From: Streptomyces parvus
GTDB lineage: Bacteria > Actinomycetota > Actinomycetes > Streptomycetales > Streptomycetaceae
Direction: 5' to 3'
DNA: 64,000 nucleotides
NCBI RefSeq assembly: GCF_032121415.1
Contig: NZ_CP135079.1
Coordinates: forward strand, 496,001-560,000
The position numbers and the translations under genes were made by a program. The notes under the pieces are model-generated. The model was not told the DNA's origin. It ran no database searches and saw only the letters and a list, made by a program, of their open reading frames with translations. This document shows, piece by piece, positions 19,339-31,154 of the stretch (positions are counted from its first letter, which is position 1; every line of letters starts with the position of its first letter).

Positions 19339-20579
19339 GCCTGTCCCGCACCGAGGTCCGGGATTCCGGCGCGCGTGAAGGCGCCGGGATCCTGGAATCC
19401 CGTCTGACCGGGCTCAGCCGGGAGGAATTCGCCCGTGCCGTCTGGGGGCGGACAGCGTCGCTGACGCGTGGGGCGAGCGACTTCTCCGACGTCTTCTCCC
19501 CGTCCGCCGTGGACGAGCTGGTCTCCCGCCGCGGGCTGCGTACTCCGTTCCTCCGGGTCGCCAAGGACGGCGCCACGCTTCCGCCGTCATCCTTCACCGC
19601 ACCCGCCGGAGTCGGGGCGACCGTCGCCGACCAACTCGACGACACGGCCCTGTGGCGTGCGTTCGCCGACGGCGCCACCCTCGTCCTGCAGGCGCTGCAC
19701 CGCACCTGGGAGCCGGTGGCGGACCTGGTCTCCCGACTGAGTACGGAGCTGGGGCACCCCGTACAGGCGAACGCCTACGTCACCCCGCCGCAGAACCGGG
19801 GGTTCGACGCGCACTACGACGTCCACGATGTGTTCGTCCTCCAGATCGAGGGGGCTAAGCGGTGGGTGGTCCACGAGCCCGTACTGCCGGATCCGTTGCC
19901 CGATCAGCCGTGGACCGGTCACCGTGCGGCCGTCGCCGACCGGGCCGCGCACGGCACGCCCCATCTGGACACGATGCTCCGCCCCGGCGATGTGCTGTAT
20001 CTGCCGCGCGGCTGGCTGCACTCGGCGCAGGCCCAGGGGGAGGTCTCGATCCATCTGACGCTGGGGATCCACGCCTGGACCCGCTACGCACTGGCCGAGC
20101 ACCTGACCCGGGCCGCCCTCGCGGCGCTGGGCGACGACCCGTCCATGCGCCGGTCCCTCCCCCTGGCGGAACAGGCGACGAACGGGGCGCACGAACCAGG
20201 TGGCCCAGACGGCACGGACGGTGTCCTGGACCTGGTCCGCGAGCGCCTGATGGCCGCCGTCGCCGAGGCCGACCCCGCCCCGCTCTTCCACCGCACCCGA
20301 CGGTCCCGGGCCCGCCCGGCGCCGCTGGGGCCGGTGGCGCAGCTCTCCGCGTTGAGCGGCCTTGCGACGACCTCACCGGTACGGCTGCGGAAGGCGCTGG
20401 AGCCCCGCCTGGAGGGAACGCGCCTGTTCACCCGCGTGGGGTACCTCGACTTCCCGGCACGTGACCTCGTACCCGTGGCCCGGCTGCTCGACGGCCGGGT
20501 GCACACCGCCGGCGACCTCGGCCTCGCACTCGCCGGACGGCTACTGCGGGCGGGCGTCCTGGTGCCCGCGGACCGGTGA
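19335..20579 (+). CDS. JmjC/cupin-type Fe(II)/2-oxoglutarate oxygenase (ROX-like)
   Basis: A 414-residue protein of the Cupin_4 family, the bacterial ribosomal-oxygenase type. The iron ligands are visible as H160-Y-D162 in GFDAHYDVHDVFVLQ and H229 in LYLPRGWLHSAQ. Lys175 in IEGAKRWVVHEP and SIHLTLGIH complete the fold. A winged-helix-like C-terminal part follows. Relatives hydroxylate His or Arg side chains of ribosomal proteins. Here TTG at 19335 overlaps the stop of the repeat-peptide gene, and every repeat has one His and several Asp, so peptide hydroxylation is a natural hypothesis. A ribosomal-protein target remains possible. Confidence 0.85.
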   Translation: MSLSRTEVRDSGAREGAGILESRLTGLSREEFARAVWGRTASLTRGASDFSDVFSPSAVDELVSRRGLRTPFLRVAKDGATLPPSSFTAPAGVGATVADQLDDTALWRAFADGATLVLQALHRTWEPVADLVSRLSTELGHPVQANAYVTPPQNRGFDAHYDVHDVFVLQIEGAKRWVVHEPVLPDPLPDQPWTGHRAAVADRAAHGTPHLDTMLRPGDVLYLPRGWLHSAQAQGEVSIHLTLGIHAWTRYALAEHLTRAALAALGDDPSMRRSLPLAEQATNGAHEPGGPDGTDGVLDLVRERLMAAVAEADPAPLFHRTRRSRARPAPLGPVAQLSALSGLATTSPVRLRKALEPRLEGTRLFTRVGYLDFPARDLVPVARLLDGRVHTAGDLGLALAGRLLRAGVLVPADR

Positions 20580-21472
20580 CCCCGCCGGACCGGTTCTTCT
20601 GCGCCGCCGCGGCCAGGGCCCGCCATGACCCGTTCGTCGGCACGGCCCCCTTCGGCTCCGTCTGGGTCCTCATCGAGTACCGGCGCGCCTGGCCCGCCGA
20701 CGGTTTCGACGGCATCGACCTCGATCCGGAGACCAAGACCCTCGTGTTCGCCGCGGCCCGGGCCAACCGGGCCCGGATCCTCCTCGTCAGGCGGCACGGA
20801 CGCCGCCGCTTCAAGGGGAGCGACCGGTGGGCGGTACTGCACCACCAGAGCTCCGGCGTGCTGCGCCAGCGGTGGGGCAGCTGGCACCGTGACCAGGACC
20901 TCGCGCAGATCGTGACCGCCCTCGACTCCCCCGGGGAGCCGGGCCTCGCCCCCGTCGTCCTCGTCTGCGCGCACGGCCTGCACGACGCCTGTTGCGCGGT
21001 GCGGGGCCGTCCCGTGGGCCAGGCCCTCAGTGCGCGCTGGCCCGACCTGGTGTGGGAGTGCACGCACGTGGGCGGTGACCGGTTCGCCGCCAACGTCGTC
21101 GTCGTGCCCGACGGCGTCTACTACGGCAATCTGGACCCCCGCTCGGCGCTCACCGTGGTCGAGGACCACCTCGCCGACCGGATCCGCGCCGACCACCTGC
21201 GGGGCTACACCACCCTCCGCCCGCCGCAGCAGGCAGCGGTGGCCGCGGTGCTCCGGCACTTCGGCCCGGCGGGCAGGCACGACTACGCGGTCACCGCGAC
21301 GGTCGCCGCCGACGACGGCTGGCGCGTCAGCGTCAACGGCCGGGCGCCGCACCCGAGACTGCTCGACGTCGAGGTACGGGCCCGGCGCACGCCGGCCCGC
21401 CAACTGACCTGCCGCGGACCCGCGAACAGCTCGGCGCTCGTCTATGACGTGACGTCGGTCCGCGACCGCTGA
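20576..21472 (+). CDS. Sucrase/ferredoxin-like [2Fe-2S] protein
   Basis: A 298-residue member of the PF06999 family, a thioredoxin-fold ferredoxin. The cluster region is VCAHGLHDACCAVRG, giving Cys131 and Cys140 in a CX8C pattern, then WECTHVGGDRFAANVVV with His164. Yeast Apd1 uses CX8C plus HxxxH; here the second His position is Asp168. A final winged-helix-like stretch holds YTTLRPPQQAAVAAVLRHF. GTG at 20576 overlaps the JmjC stop, so the two are translated together. It may supply electrons to the oxygenase, an inference from position. Confidence 0.82.
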   Translation: MTPPDRFFCAAAARARHDPFVGTAPFGSVWVLIEYRRAWPADGFDGIDLDPETKTLVFAAARANRARILLVRRHGRRRFKGSDRWAVLHHQSSGVLRQRWGSWHRDQDLAQIVTALDSPGEPGLAPVVLVCAHGLHDACCAVRGRPVGQALSARWPDLVWECTHVGGDRFAANVVVVPDGVYYGNLDPRSALTVVEDHLADRIRADHLRGYTTLRPPQQAAVAAVLRHFGPAGRHDYAVTATVAADDGWRVSVNGRAPHPRLLDVEVRARRTPARQLTCRGPANSSALVYDVTSVRDR

Positions 21473-21499
21473 CCCCCTCCCCGAGGCCGGCCCCCGCTC

Positions 21500-24555
<3,056 letters not shown>

Positions 24556-24604
24556 CAGCCTCCGGCCACGTCTGCTCCGGGCGGCGTGGCCGGCATGCTC
24601 CAGA

Positions 24605-24638
24605 GGTGGGGCCGGTGCGTGCGCGCGCCGGCCCCACC
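24605..24638 (+). terminator. katG terminator
   Basis: Perfect 11-base arms, GGTGGGGCCGG at 24605-24615 and CCGGCCCCACC at 24628-24638, with a 12-base loop, 50 bp after the katG stop. Confidence 0.75.
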
Positions 24639-24742
24639 GCGCGTCACCGGGCCGTCCGGCGCCGATCGGGACGTCGGCGGCTGTGTCAGTCCGCTGACGT
24701 ATTCTTCCGGCCATCACTCACCGAGGCGGAGGATCACGAGCG

Positions 24743-26251
24743 TTGACCGGCCTGTCTGCTTTCCCGTTGCCCTTTCAGACCTCCCGCTCCATAGGGCTCG
24801 CGACACCCCGGACGCTGCGGGAACTCGAGATGATCCGGTGCAGCGCACACATCAGGGCGAAGCCCGGGTGGTTCGACAAGATGAACGATGCCGAGATCGT
24901 CGCCAGGTGGACGCGCGAAGCGGCCGCCCGGGGGCTCACCGAGGCGCAGGTCCGGTACGTGCTCGCCGAACTCGCGCACTACGCCGCGCTGCGGGACGCC
25001 GGGACGGGGATCGAGGTGTCCGCGGTCGACGGCGTGTGGCAGTCGGACACCCTGGTCGACGACGCGCTCAGGTCCCGGCTGCGCGAGGCGGTCCGGGTTC
25101 TGGAGGAGGTCCCCGCAGCGGAGCGGGACTGGCATCCCGGATCCGACGGGCAGGTGCTGGATCTGGTGCATCCCTCGCTGTTCTGTCTGGTGCGCGGGGT
25201 GAGCGACGCCCCCGAGCGGGCCTGGCAGAACGAGACCGACCGCTACGCGGCCTACGAATTCTCGGAGAAGTTCCAGTGGCTGCCCACGGATGTCGAGGTC
25301 ACCGCCGACGGCGACACGGTCTTCCGTTCGTACGTCAACAACGTCCACCCCGAGACCCATCGCGAACTGGCCGCTGTCCTGCCTGACGTCTTCACCCGCC
25401 TGCGTCCTCTGCTGGAGAACGTGCTCACGGATCTGCGCCATCCACGGCCTCTGCGGATCGAAGCCGATCCCTTCGGGTGGTACGACTCGGAGCCGGAGTA
25501 CCCGGACAAGGCGTCGTACGCCGACGACGAGTCCTACCAGGAGGCCCTGCGCGACTGGGAGGTGGACCAGGACGCGTGGTGGGAGAACCGCCGCCCGGTC
25601 ATCCCGGACGCCCCGGACTTCACCCCGCCCCCGGCGCCCGACGCCTCGGCCCGGGTGGACCTGCGCGGCCACCGCCTCCAGGTCATCGTCAAGCTGGCCA
25701 CGATTCACCTCACCCCGGACAAGCCGGAGTATGCCGGCGGCTCCTGGCATGTCGAGGGCATGCTGAACGAGCGGATCGTCTCGACCGGTATCTATTACTG
25801 GGACAGCGAGAACATCACGGAGAGCCGGCTGAGCTTCCGTACGGCCCTCGACTACCCCCGCTACGAACAGAACGACGACAACGGCCTGCGGGAGGTCTAC
25901 GGCCTGGAGGACGAGGAGGCGCTGAACCAGACGCTGGGTTCGGCGGCCACCCCGGCGGGCCGGTGCCTGGCGTTCCCCAACATCCTGCAGCACCGCGTCG
26001 GCTCGTTCCGTCTCACGGACCCCGCCCGTCCGGGCCATCGCAAGATTCTCGCGTTCTTCCTGGTCGACCCGTCGAAGAAGATCGTCTCGACATCCGAGGT
26101 ACCCCCTCAGCAGCCGGGGTTCACCACCTCGACCATGACGCGGGAGCAGGCCGAGAGCTATCGCGAAGAGCTCATGCGGGAACGCAAGTTCTTCGTCGAC
26201 GAGCACAACGAGCAGCTCTACGAACGCGAGTTCTCCCTCTGCGAGCACTGA
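24743..26251 (+). CDS. DUF4246 protein, probable non-haem iron oxygenase fold
   Basis: A 502-residue protein of the DUF4246 family, which is widespread in fungi and scattered in bacteria. The N-terminal 230 residues are helical and end in DRYAAYEFSEKFQWLPTD. The C-terminal half has the conserved LATIHLTPDKPEYAGGSWHVEG, GIYYWDSENITESRLSFR and FPNILQHRVGSFRL, ending in HRKILAFFLVDPSKKIVST. The HVEG and LQHRV positions with the late RKILAFFLVDP resemble the HxE...H plus Arg set of 2-oxoglutarate oxygenases; that reading is mine. TTG at 24743 has GCGGAGGAT upstream. No substrate is known. Confidence 0.8.
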   Translation: MTGLSAFPLPFQTSRSIGLATPRTLRELEMIRCSAHIRAKPGWFDKMNDAEIVARWTREAAARGLTEAQVRYVLAELAHYAALRDAGTGIEVSAVDGVWQSDTLVDDALRSRLREAVRVLEEVPAAERDWHPGSDGQVLDLVHPSLFCLVRGVSDAPERAWQNETDRYAAYEFSEKFQWLPTDVEVTADGDTVFRSYVNNVHPETHRELAAVLPDVFTRLRPLLENVLTDLRHPRPLRIEADPFGWYDSEPEYPDKASYADDESYQEALRDWEVDQDAWWENRRPVIPDAPDFTPPPAPDASARVDLRGHRLQVIVKLATIHLTPDKPEYAGGSWHVEGMLNERIVSTGIYYWDSENITESRLSFRTALDYPRYEQNDDNGLREVYGLEDEEALNQTLGSAATPAGRCLAFPNILQHRVGSFRLTDPARPGHRKILAFFLVDPSKKIVSTSEVPPQQPGFTTSTMTREQAESYREELMRERKFFVDEHNEQLYEREFSLCEH

Positions 26252-26308
26252 ACCCCATGGGCCGATGAACCGGTGCCGCCGGGCGGCTCGATACTCTCGG
26301 CCACGGAC

Positions 26309-27063
26309 ATGGACGCCGGGGGCCGGGAGGCGTTGGTGGGAGTGCGGGACCGGATCGCGGCGGAGCTCACCGCTGCCCCGCACGGCGGGGATCTCAAGCT
26401 GGAGCGGTACGCGGCTCCGCCCGGCGATCCGGGGCTGTTCGGGATCACCCCGGCAGACCCGGTGTGGCGGGTGCACGGACAGGCCACCGGGATGCTCACC
26501 GGCGGGTTCGCCGCCCTCATGCTCCAGTCGCTGCATCCGCTGGCCATGGCCGGGGTCGGCCAGTACTCGGACTTCCGCGCCGATCCGGTCGGGCGGCTGA
26601 ACAAAACCGTACGGTTCATCACCACGACCACGTTCGGCTCCTCGCCCGCCGCCCGCGAGGTGATCGGCCTCGTCCGGCGCATCCACACACGGGTGCACGG
26701 CACCGCCCCCGACGGGAGGCCGTACCGCGCGGACGACCCCGACCTGCTCACCTGGGTGCACACCGCCGAGGTACGCAGCTTCCTCGCCGGCCACCAGGCG
26801 TACGCGCCCCGGCCGCGCCGGCTCACCCCCGCCGAGTGCGACACGTACTACCGCCAGGCTGCCCCGGTGGCAGAGGAGTTGGGGGCGCGGAAAGGTGCCG
26901 CGTACCGCTTCCGGAACTCGGCATCCGCCGCCCGGCCCCCGTCCGCGTCTGCTGGGACCGGCCCCTGGCAACGGCCCTCGGACGCACCCCGGAATGGGGG
27001 CTCGGCCCCTCCCGGATCCAGGCGGCGGCACGGGAACGGCGGGCGGGGGCGCGGCAGGAATGA
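26309..27063 (+). pseudogene. MpaB-family oxygenase, internally deleted and frameshifted
   Basis: The first 190 codons are a good MpaB/DUF2236 protein: VWRVHGQATGMLTGGFAALM, SLHPLAMAGV, TTTFGSSPAAREVI, TWVHTAEVRSFLAGHQAY and YRQAAPVAEELGA. At about 26890 the frame then changes, and the family's C-terminal text (VRVCWDRPLATALGRTPEWG and on) continues in a different frame to a stop at 27063. Roughly 60-90 residues normally between these parts are missing. Both a deletion and a frame change are needed to explain it. An in-frame upstream GTG at 26273 is an alternative start. A single sequencing error could not restore the lost segment. Confidence 0.7.
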
Positions 27064-27108
27064 CGAGGCCGCACGCCCCTTGCCGTGCGGAACCCGGCGG
27101 GCGGCGGG

Positions 27109-27942
27109 TCAGCGGAGTCCGGCGAAGAGATCCTTCTCGGGTAGGGCCGCGCCGGTGGCGTCCTCGACCCGGACGAAGGTCTCCATGCCCATCAGCTCGC
27201 CGAACCTCTCCTTGCCCATCCTGAGGAAGAAGATGTTCTCGCCCTGGCTGGCGTGCGCGGCCAGCGCGTCGAACTTCTGGCCGCTGAACGCGGTGGTGTC
27301 CACCCAGGTGGTGATCTCGTCGTCGGGGAGGCCGATCTCCGCCATCTCGGCGGCCTCGGCCGGATCCGGCTCCGGCGCGTCCTCCTGGAACTCGCGCATG
27401 ATCTTCTCGAACGTACGCATCGCCGAGTGGGGCATCGTCGTCCAGTAGACCTTCGGTGTCAGCGTGGTCATCTTCAGCGCCGCCATCGTGATGCGGTGGG
27501 CCTGGATGTGGTCGGGGTGCCCGTAGAAGCCGTTCTCGTCGTAGGTGACGACCACGTCGGGCCGGTAGTGCCGCATGAGCTCCGCGAGCCGGGCGGCGCC
27601 CTCCTCCACGGGGGTCTGCCAGAAGGATCCGGGAGCGTCGTTGCTCGGCCAGCCGATCATCCCGGAGTCCGCGTAGTCCAGCGTCTCCAGATCGCTCACC
27701 CCCAGAACCTGACAGCTCGCCCCGAGTTCCTGACGGCGCATCGCGGCGACGGCCGCCGGATCGTGCCCGGGGTCGCCGGGCTTGACGCCTCCCGGCCCGT
27801 CACCGCAACCGCCGTCGGTACAGGTCACGAGGACCGTGCGGATGCCTTCCGCCGCATACCGCGCGAGCACTCCCCCGGTTCCCGTGGCCTCGTCGTCGGG
27901 GTGGGCGTGCACGGCCATGAGGGTCAGGGGCCGGTCGGTCAT
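27109..27942 (-). CDS. PIG-L family deacetylase
   Basis: A 277-residue LmbE/PIG-L zinc hydrolase. The metal motif HAHPDDEATGTGG begins at about residue 11, and a second metal His comes from YGHPDHIQAHR near residue 140. Members remove acetyl or amide groups from sugars such as GlcNAc-inositol (MshB) or mycothiol conjugates (Mca), but this sequence is not clearly either. ATG at 27942 has AAGGA upstream, while a longer reading to 28212 lacks support. It appears to be a single-gene unit facing the broken MpaB gene. Confidence 0.85.
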   Translation of the reverse strand: MTDRPLTLMAVHAHPDDEATGTGGVLARYAAEGIRTVLVTCTDGGCGDGPGGVKPGDPGHDPAAVAAMRRQELGASCQVLGVSDLETLDYADSGMIGWPSNDAPGSFWQTPVEEGAARLAELMRHYRPDVVVTYDENGFYGHPDHIQAHRITMAALKMTTLTPKVYWTTMPHSAMRTFEKIMREFQEDAPEPDPAEAAEMAEIGLPDDEITTWVDTTAFSGQKFDALAAHASQGENIFFLRMGKERFGELMGMETFVRVEDATGAALPEKDLFAGLR

Positions 27943-28167
27943 GAAGAGGTCCTTCCACGGAGTCGATCGGGGTCCGAGTTCGCGGCGGGCATACCGCAGC
28001 TCCGGAGCTCGGCCCCTCGGTGGAGGTAACCGTGCCGCCCGGGCTCGGTGTTCCCGGGGCCCGGCCTCGGCTTCGCCGCGTGTCGACAAACGGCAGGCGA
28101 ACCGCCTGCTCCCTGCGGAGAAGGAGGAGCCGCGCGGACGGCCTGACCCCCGGCGCCCACCACGCGA

Positions 28168-28209
28168 CGGCGGGGCCGCGGAGCTTCGGGAAGCTCCGCG
28201 GCCCCGCCG
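28168..28209 (-). terminator. Strong terminator after the esterase gene
   Basis: Perfect 20-base arms (28168-28187 and 28190-28209) around two bases, centred on GCTTCGGGAAGC. It lies 22 bp beyond the esterase stop and before the PIG-L gene in the same direction. Confidence 0.85.
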
Positions 28210-28230
28210 CACCGACCCGTTCTCGACGTC

Positions 28231-29205
28231 TCAGCTGTCGTGCAGGGCCTTCTTGAGGGCGTCGACGGCGAGGGTACGGGCGACGTTCGCGGCGCGGGTG
28301 TCGCGCAGGCTGTCCAGCAGGAGGAAGTCGTGGACCATTCCCGCCACGCGGACGGAGGTCACGTCCACGCCGGCCTCGCGCAGCCGGTTGGCGTACTTCT
28401 CGCCCTCGTCGCGCAGGACGTCGGCCTCGTCGGTGATGACGAGCGTGGTGGGCAGGCCCCGAAGCTGGTCCAGGGAGGCCCGGAGCGGCGCGGCGTACAC
28501 CTCGGTGCGGTGGGCGGGATTGCCGATGTAGGCGTCCCAGAACCACTTCATGCCGTCGCGGGTGAGGTAGTAGCCCTCGGCGAACTGGAGGTACGAAGGG
28601 GTGTTGAAGTCGGCGTCGGCGACCGGGTACAGCAGGACCTGGGCCTTGAGGTCGATGCCTCCGCGCTCCTTGTTCATCAGCGCGAACACCGCCGACATGC
28701 AGCCGCCCACCGACTCGCCGGTGACCGCGATCCGCGAGGTGTCCAGTCCGTGCTCCGCCCCGTGCTCCAGGACCCACTGGCCCACGGCGTAGTTCTGCTC
28801 GACCTGGGTGGGGTACTTGGCCTCGGGCGCCCGGTCGTAGACGGGGAAGACACCCGCGGCCCCGGCCCCGACGGCGAGTTCGCGGAAGAGACGGTCGTGG
28901 GTACGGTCGTCGCCGAAGACCCAGCCTGCGCCGTGGATGTAGAACACCACCGGCAGCGGCCCTGTGGCCCCCTTGGGCCGGATGATCCGGGTGCGGACCG
29001 TGCCCCACTGGCCCGCGTCGACGTCGACCCACTCCTCCTCGACGTCCGGTCGGGGCACGCTCGCGTCGCTCTGCAGGCCGAGCAGGATGTCGCGGCCCTT
29101 CTCCGGGGGGACCTCGTAGATCCGCGGATGCGGGTCCGTGGCCTCGCACAGCTCCTTCGCCGCGGGTTCCAGGTAGGGGGTGATCGGAGGGGGTGGATCA
29201 GCCAT
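28231..29205 (-). CDS. Alpha/beta hydrolase, hormone-sensitive-lipase type esterase
   Basis: A 324-residue hydrolase. The oxyanion-hole motif appears as FYIHGAGWVFGD (HGGG variant), the nucleophile elbow as VTGESVGGCMSA with Ser, a catalytic Asp near VITDEADVLRDEG, and His in GMVHDFLLLD. These are HSL/family IV esterase features, so it hydrolyses short-chain esters. ATG at 29205 is preceded by AGGGAG. An in-frame extension to 29313 is not supported. It is transcribed alone and closed by a strong hairpin. Confidence 0.87.
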   Translation of the reverse strand: MADPPPPITPYLEPAAKELCEATDPHPRIYEVPPEKGRDILLGLQSDASVPRPDVEEEWVDVDAGQWGTVRTRIIRPKGATGPLPVVFYIHGAGWVFGDDRTHDRLFRELAVGAGAAGVFPVYDRAPEAKYPTQVEQNYAVGQWVLEHGAEHGLDTSRIAVTGESVGGCMSAVFALMNKERGGIDLKAQVLLYPVADADFNTPSYLQFAEGYYLTRDGMKWFWDAYIGNPAHRTEVYAAPLRASLDQLRGLPTTLVITDEADVLRDEGEKYANRLREAGVDVTSVRVAGMVHDFLLLDSLRDTRAANVARTLAVDALKKALHDS

Positions 29206-29389
29206 GTCGACTCCCTGTGCACGCGGCCCGTCGGCCGCTGAAGCGTCGGCCGCCGACACGGCGCCCCGCCCAGAACGACACTGGGCCATGACGATACTTA
29301 TCGCCCTATTCATCCCACCGCAACCGGCACATGTACACGGTGCTCACCTTGCGGATGGCCGGCCGCCGACACGACGAGCAGCAGCTTCG

Positions 29390-30424
29390 TCATGGCGCTA
29401 CCCCGGGCGAGCCCGACTCGGTGGCCCGACGCTGCCGCAGTACCGCGGCGAGCATGGTGACGGCGACTCCGACGACGGCCCAGGCGGAGAGCACCAGCAG
29501 GGACGAGGTCATGCTGGTGCCGCCGAAGTAGGAGATCGAACGGGCCGCCCAGGTGCCCGCTCCCGGTGGCAGGGCCGGGCCGATCGCCTCCCAGAACGGT
29601 GGCAGCATCGGCGCGGGAAAGGCCCCGCCGGCGCTCGGGTTCCCCATGATCACGATGAGGAGGATCGCCAGCCCGATGCCGATGACGCCGAAGAGGCCCT
29701 GGAGGGCGAGCGTCGCGGCGCCGACGGCGAAGACGATCAGCGCCGCGAGCCCCCACAGCGCCCACACACTGCCCGGCAGAGCGCCCAGGATCGGTCCGAC
29801 GATGATCGCGCCGCCGAGCCCTCCGGCCAGGGCGACCAGCACCATCGTGCCGAGACGGGTGGCCGCGCGGGTCGGGTTGGCCGGACGGGCCCCGGCGCTG
29901 ATCGCGAGGATCGAGGCACACAGATACCCGCCGACGCAGAGACCGACGACCAGGTAGAACGAGGACAACCCGTTGAAGTCGTGCGAGGAGGCGGGAGCCA
30001 CGTCAACCATGCGCGCGGTACGCCCCTGAGCCCCCAGCACGTCGCCGGTGAGCGAATTCAGGGCGACGGACAGGGTCCTGCCGCCGCCTGAGGCGACGAG
30101 GAGCGTGTCGGTGGTGCCGCCCGGGCGCACCACGAGCGCACCGTCGATGTCCCGGTTCTCGATCTGCTTCCGCGCCGCCGCCTCGTCGGGAAGGACGCGC
30201 GGGTCCAGCGGCGAGCCGGGCAGTTCGTCCAGGCGCTGCACCGTCTGCTCGACCGCGGCCGGCGGGGCCACCACTCCGAAGGCGACGTCCTTCAGCTTGG
30301 GCTCGTGCAACGCGCCCACATAGGAGACGACGAACAACAGTTGGAGGGCGACGACCCCGATCACCAGCAGTGTGGCCCGGGGGGTGACGGCGCTCTTCAC
30401 CTCGGACAAGGTGCTCTGTTTCAT
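29390..30424 (-). CDS. YhgE/ABC-2-like membrane protein
   Basis: A 344-residue membrane protein. One N-terminal helix (ATLLVIGVVALQLLFVVSYVG) is followed by an extracellular part of about 130 residues, then five or six helices including FYLVVGLCVGGYLCASILA and LGGAIIVGPILGALPGSV. This is the layout of YhgE/Pip and DUF3533 proteins, permease-like parts of ABC-2 systems, usually without their own ATPase. The gene is next to, and divergent from, a TetR-family remnant, a common partner of such efflux-type genes. Substrate is unknown. Confidence 0.75.
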   Translation of the reverse strand: MKQSTLSEVKSAVTPRATLLVIGVVALQLLFVVSYVGALHEPKLKDVAFGVVAPPAAVEQTVQRLDELPGSPLDPRVLPDEAAARKQIENRDIDGALVVRPGGTTDTLLVASGGGRTLSVALNSLTGDVLGAQGRTARMVDVAPASSHDFNGLSSFYLVVGLCVGGYLCASILAISAGARPANPTRAATRLGTMVLVALAGGLGGAIIVGPILGALPGSVWALWGLAALIVFAVGAATLALQGLFGVIGIGLAILLIVIMGNPSAGGAFPAPMLPPFWEAIGPALPPGAGTWAARSISYFGGTSMTSSLLVLSAWAVVGVAVTMLAAVLRQRRATESGSPGVAP

Positions 30425-30481
30425 GGTCTCCACAGTCCGGGACGGCCGGCGGCCCCGCAGGCGGGAAACACCCGAACGGCT

Positions 30482-30741
30482 GAGGGCCTCACCAGCGAGG
30501 AGCGCGTCGCCGCGACGGCGGCCGTCTCGGAACACGTCCGCACCATCGTCGCCGCGACCTTCCCCGATGGGACGCGGACGCCCTGTCGGCCACGGTGTGG
30601 GCCCTGGTCCACGGCCTCGCGTTCCTGCACCTCGACAGCAAGCTGGACTCCTCCACCCCCGAGACCGTCGCCGCCCAGGTCGCCTCCGCCGTCCACGCGC
30701 TGTTCAACGCCGCCCCGGCGATGTCCGGCCCGGCGGCGGCC
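30482..30741 (+). pseudogene. TetR-family C-terminal remnant
   Basis: Coding-like text for a TetR ligand domain survives in two frames. GLTSEERVAATAAVSEHVRTI reads from 30485, then after a frame change near 30575 comes DALSATVWALVHGLAFLHLD and TVAAQVASAVHALFNAAPA. The WALVHGLAFLHLD stretch is typical of the WHG-type TetR C-terminal domain. The DNA-binding N-terminus is absent: only about 60 bases separate it from the start of the YhgE-like gene. The tail overlaps the end of the FKBP gene. The stretch 30425-30743 holds nothing else I can identify. Confidence 0.65.
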
Positions 30742-30743
30742 GC

Positions 30744-31154
30744 TCAGCCCCCCGGCCGAACGGCCGCCGTCGGGCCGCCCACCACCGTGAGCAGGTCCAC
30801 GACGAAGACCAGCGTCGAGCCCGCCGGGATCAGCGCCGAGGGCGACTGTTTGCCGTAACCGAGGCGCGGGGGAACGATGATCTCGCGTCGGCCGCCGACC
30901 CTCATTCCCCTGATCCCCCGGTCCCAGCCCTTGATGGCCCGGCCGCCGCCCACGGCGAACTTGAACGGCCGGTCCTCCTCCCAGGACGAGTCGAACTCCC
31001 GCCCGGACGCGAACGTCACCCCGACGTAGTGAACCCGGACGACCCGGCCCGGCAGCGCCTCGGGCCCGTCCCCCACCACGAGGTCCCGGATGGTCAGCTC
31101 GGTGGGCGCGGCCCCCTCCGGAACCTCGACCACCGGTTTCGTCAGTTCGCTCAT
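30744..31154 (-). CDS. FKBP-type peptidyl-prolyl cis-trans isomerase
   Basis: A 136-residue cytoplasmic FKBP. The fold runs VHYVGVTFASGREFDSSWEE, FKFAVGGGRAIKGWDRGIRGM, REIIVPPRLGYGKQ and IPAGSTLVFVVDLL, with the active-site aromatics Tyr, Phe, Trp and Tyr in place. There is no signal peptide. It assists folding at proline bonds. ATG at 31154 has GAGGGA upstream; the adjacent GTG at 31157 is an alternative. Confidence 0.92.
   Translation of the reverse strand: MSELTKPVVEVPEGAAPTELTIRDLVVGDGPEALPGRVVRVHYVGVTFASGREFDSSWEEDRPFKFAVGGGRAIKGWDRGIRGMRVGGRREIIVPPRLGYGKQSPSALIPAGSTLVFVVDLLTVVGGPTAAVRPGG

Noticed and set aside
18902..19705. Arg-rich minus-strand frame across the repeat-peptide gene
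   Set aside because: Repeats give a long open antisense frame automatically. It has no ribosome site or family match, while the plus frame has AGGAGG and stop-start coupling.
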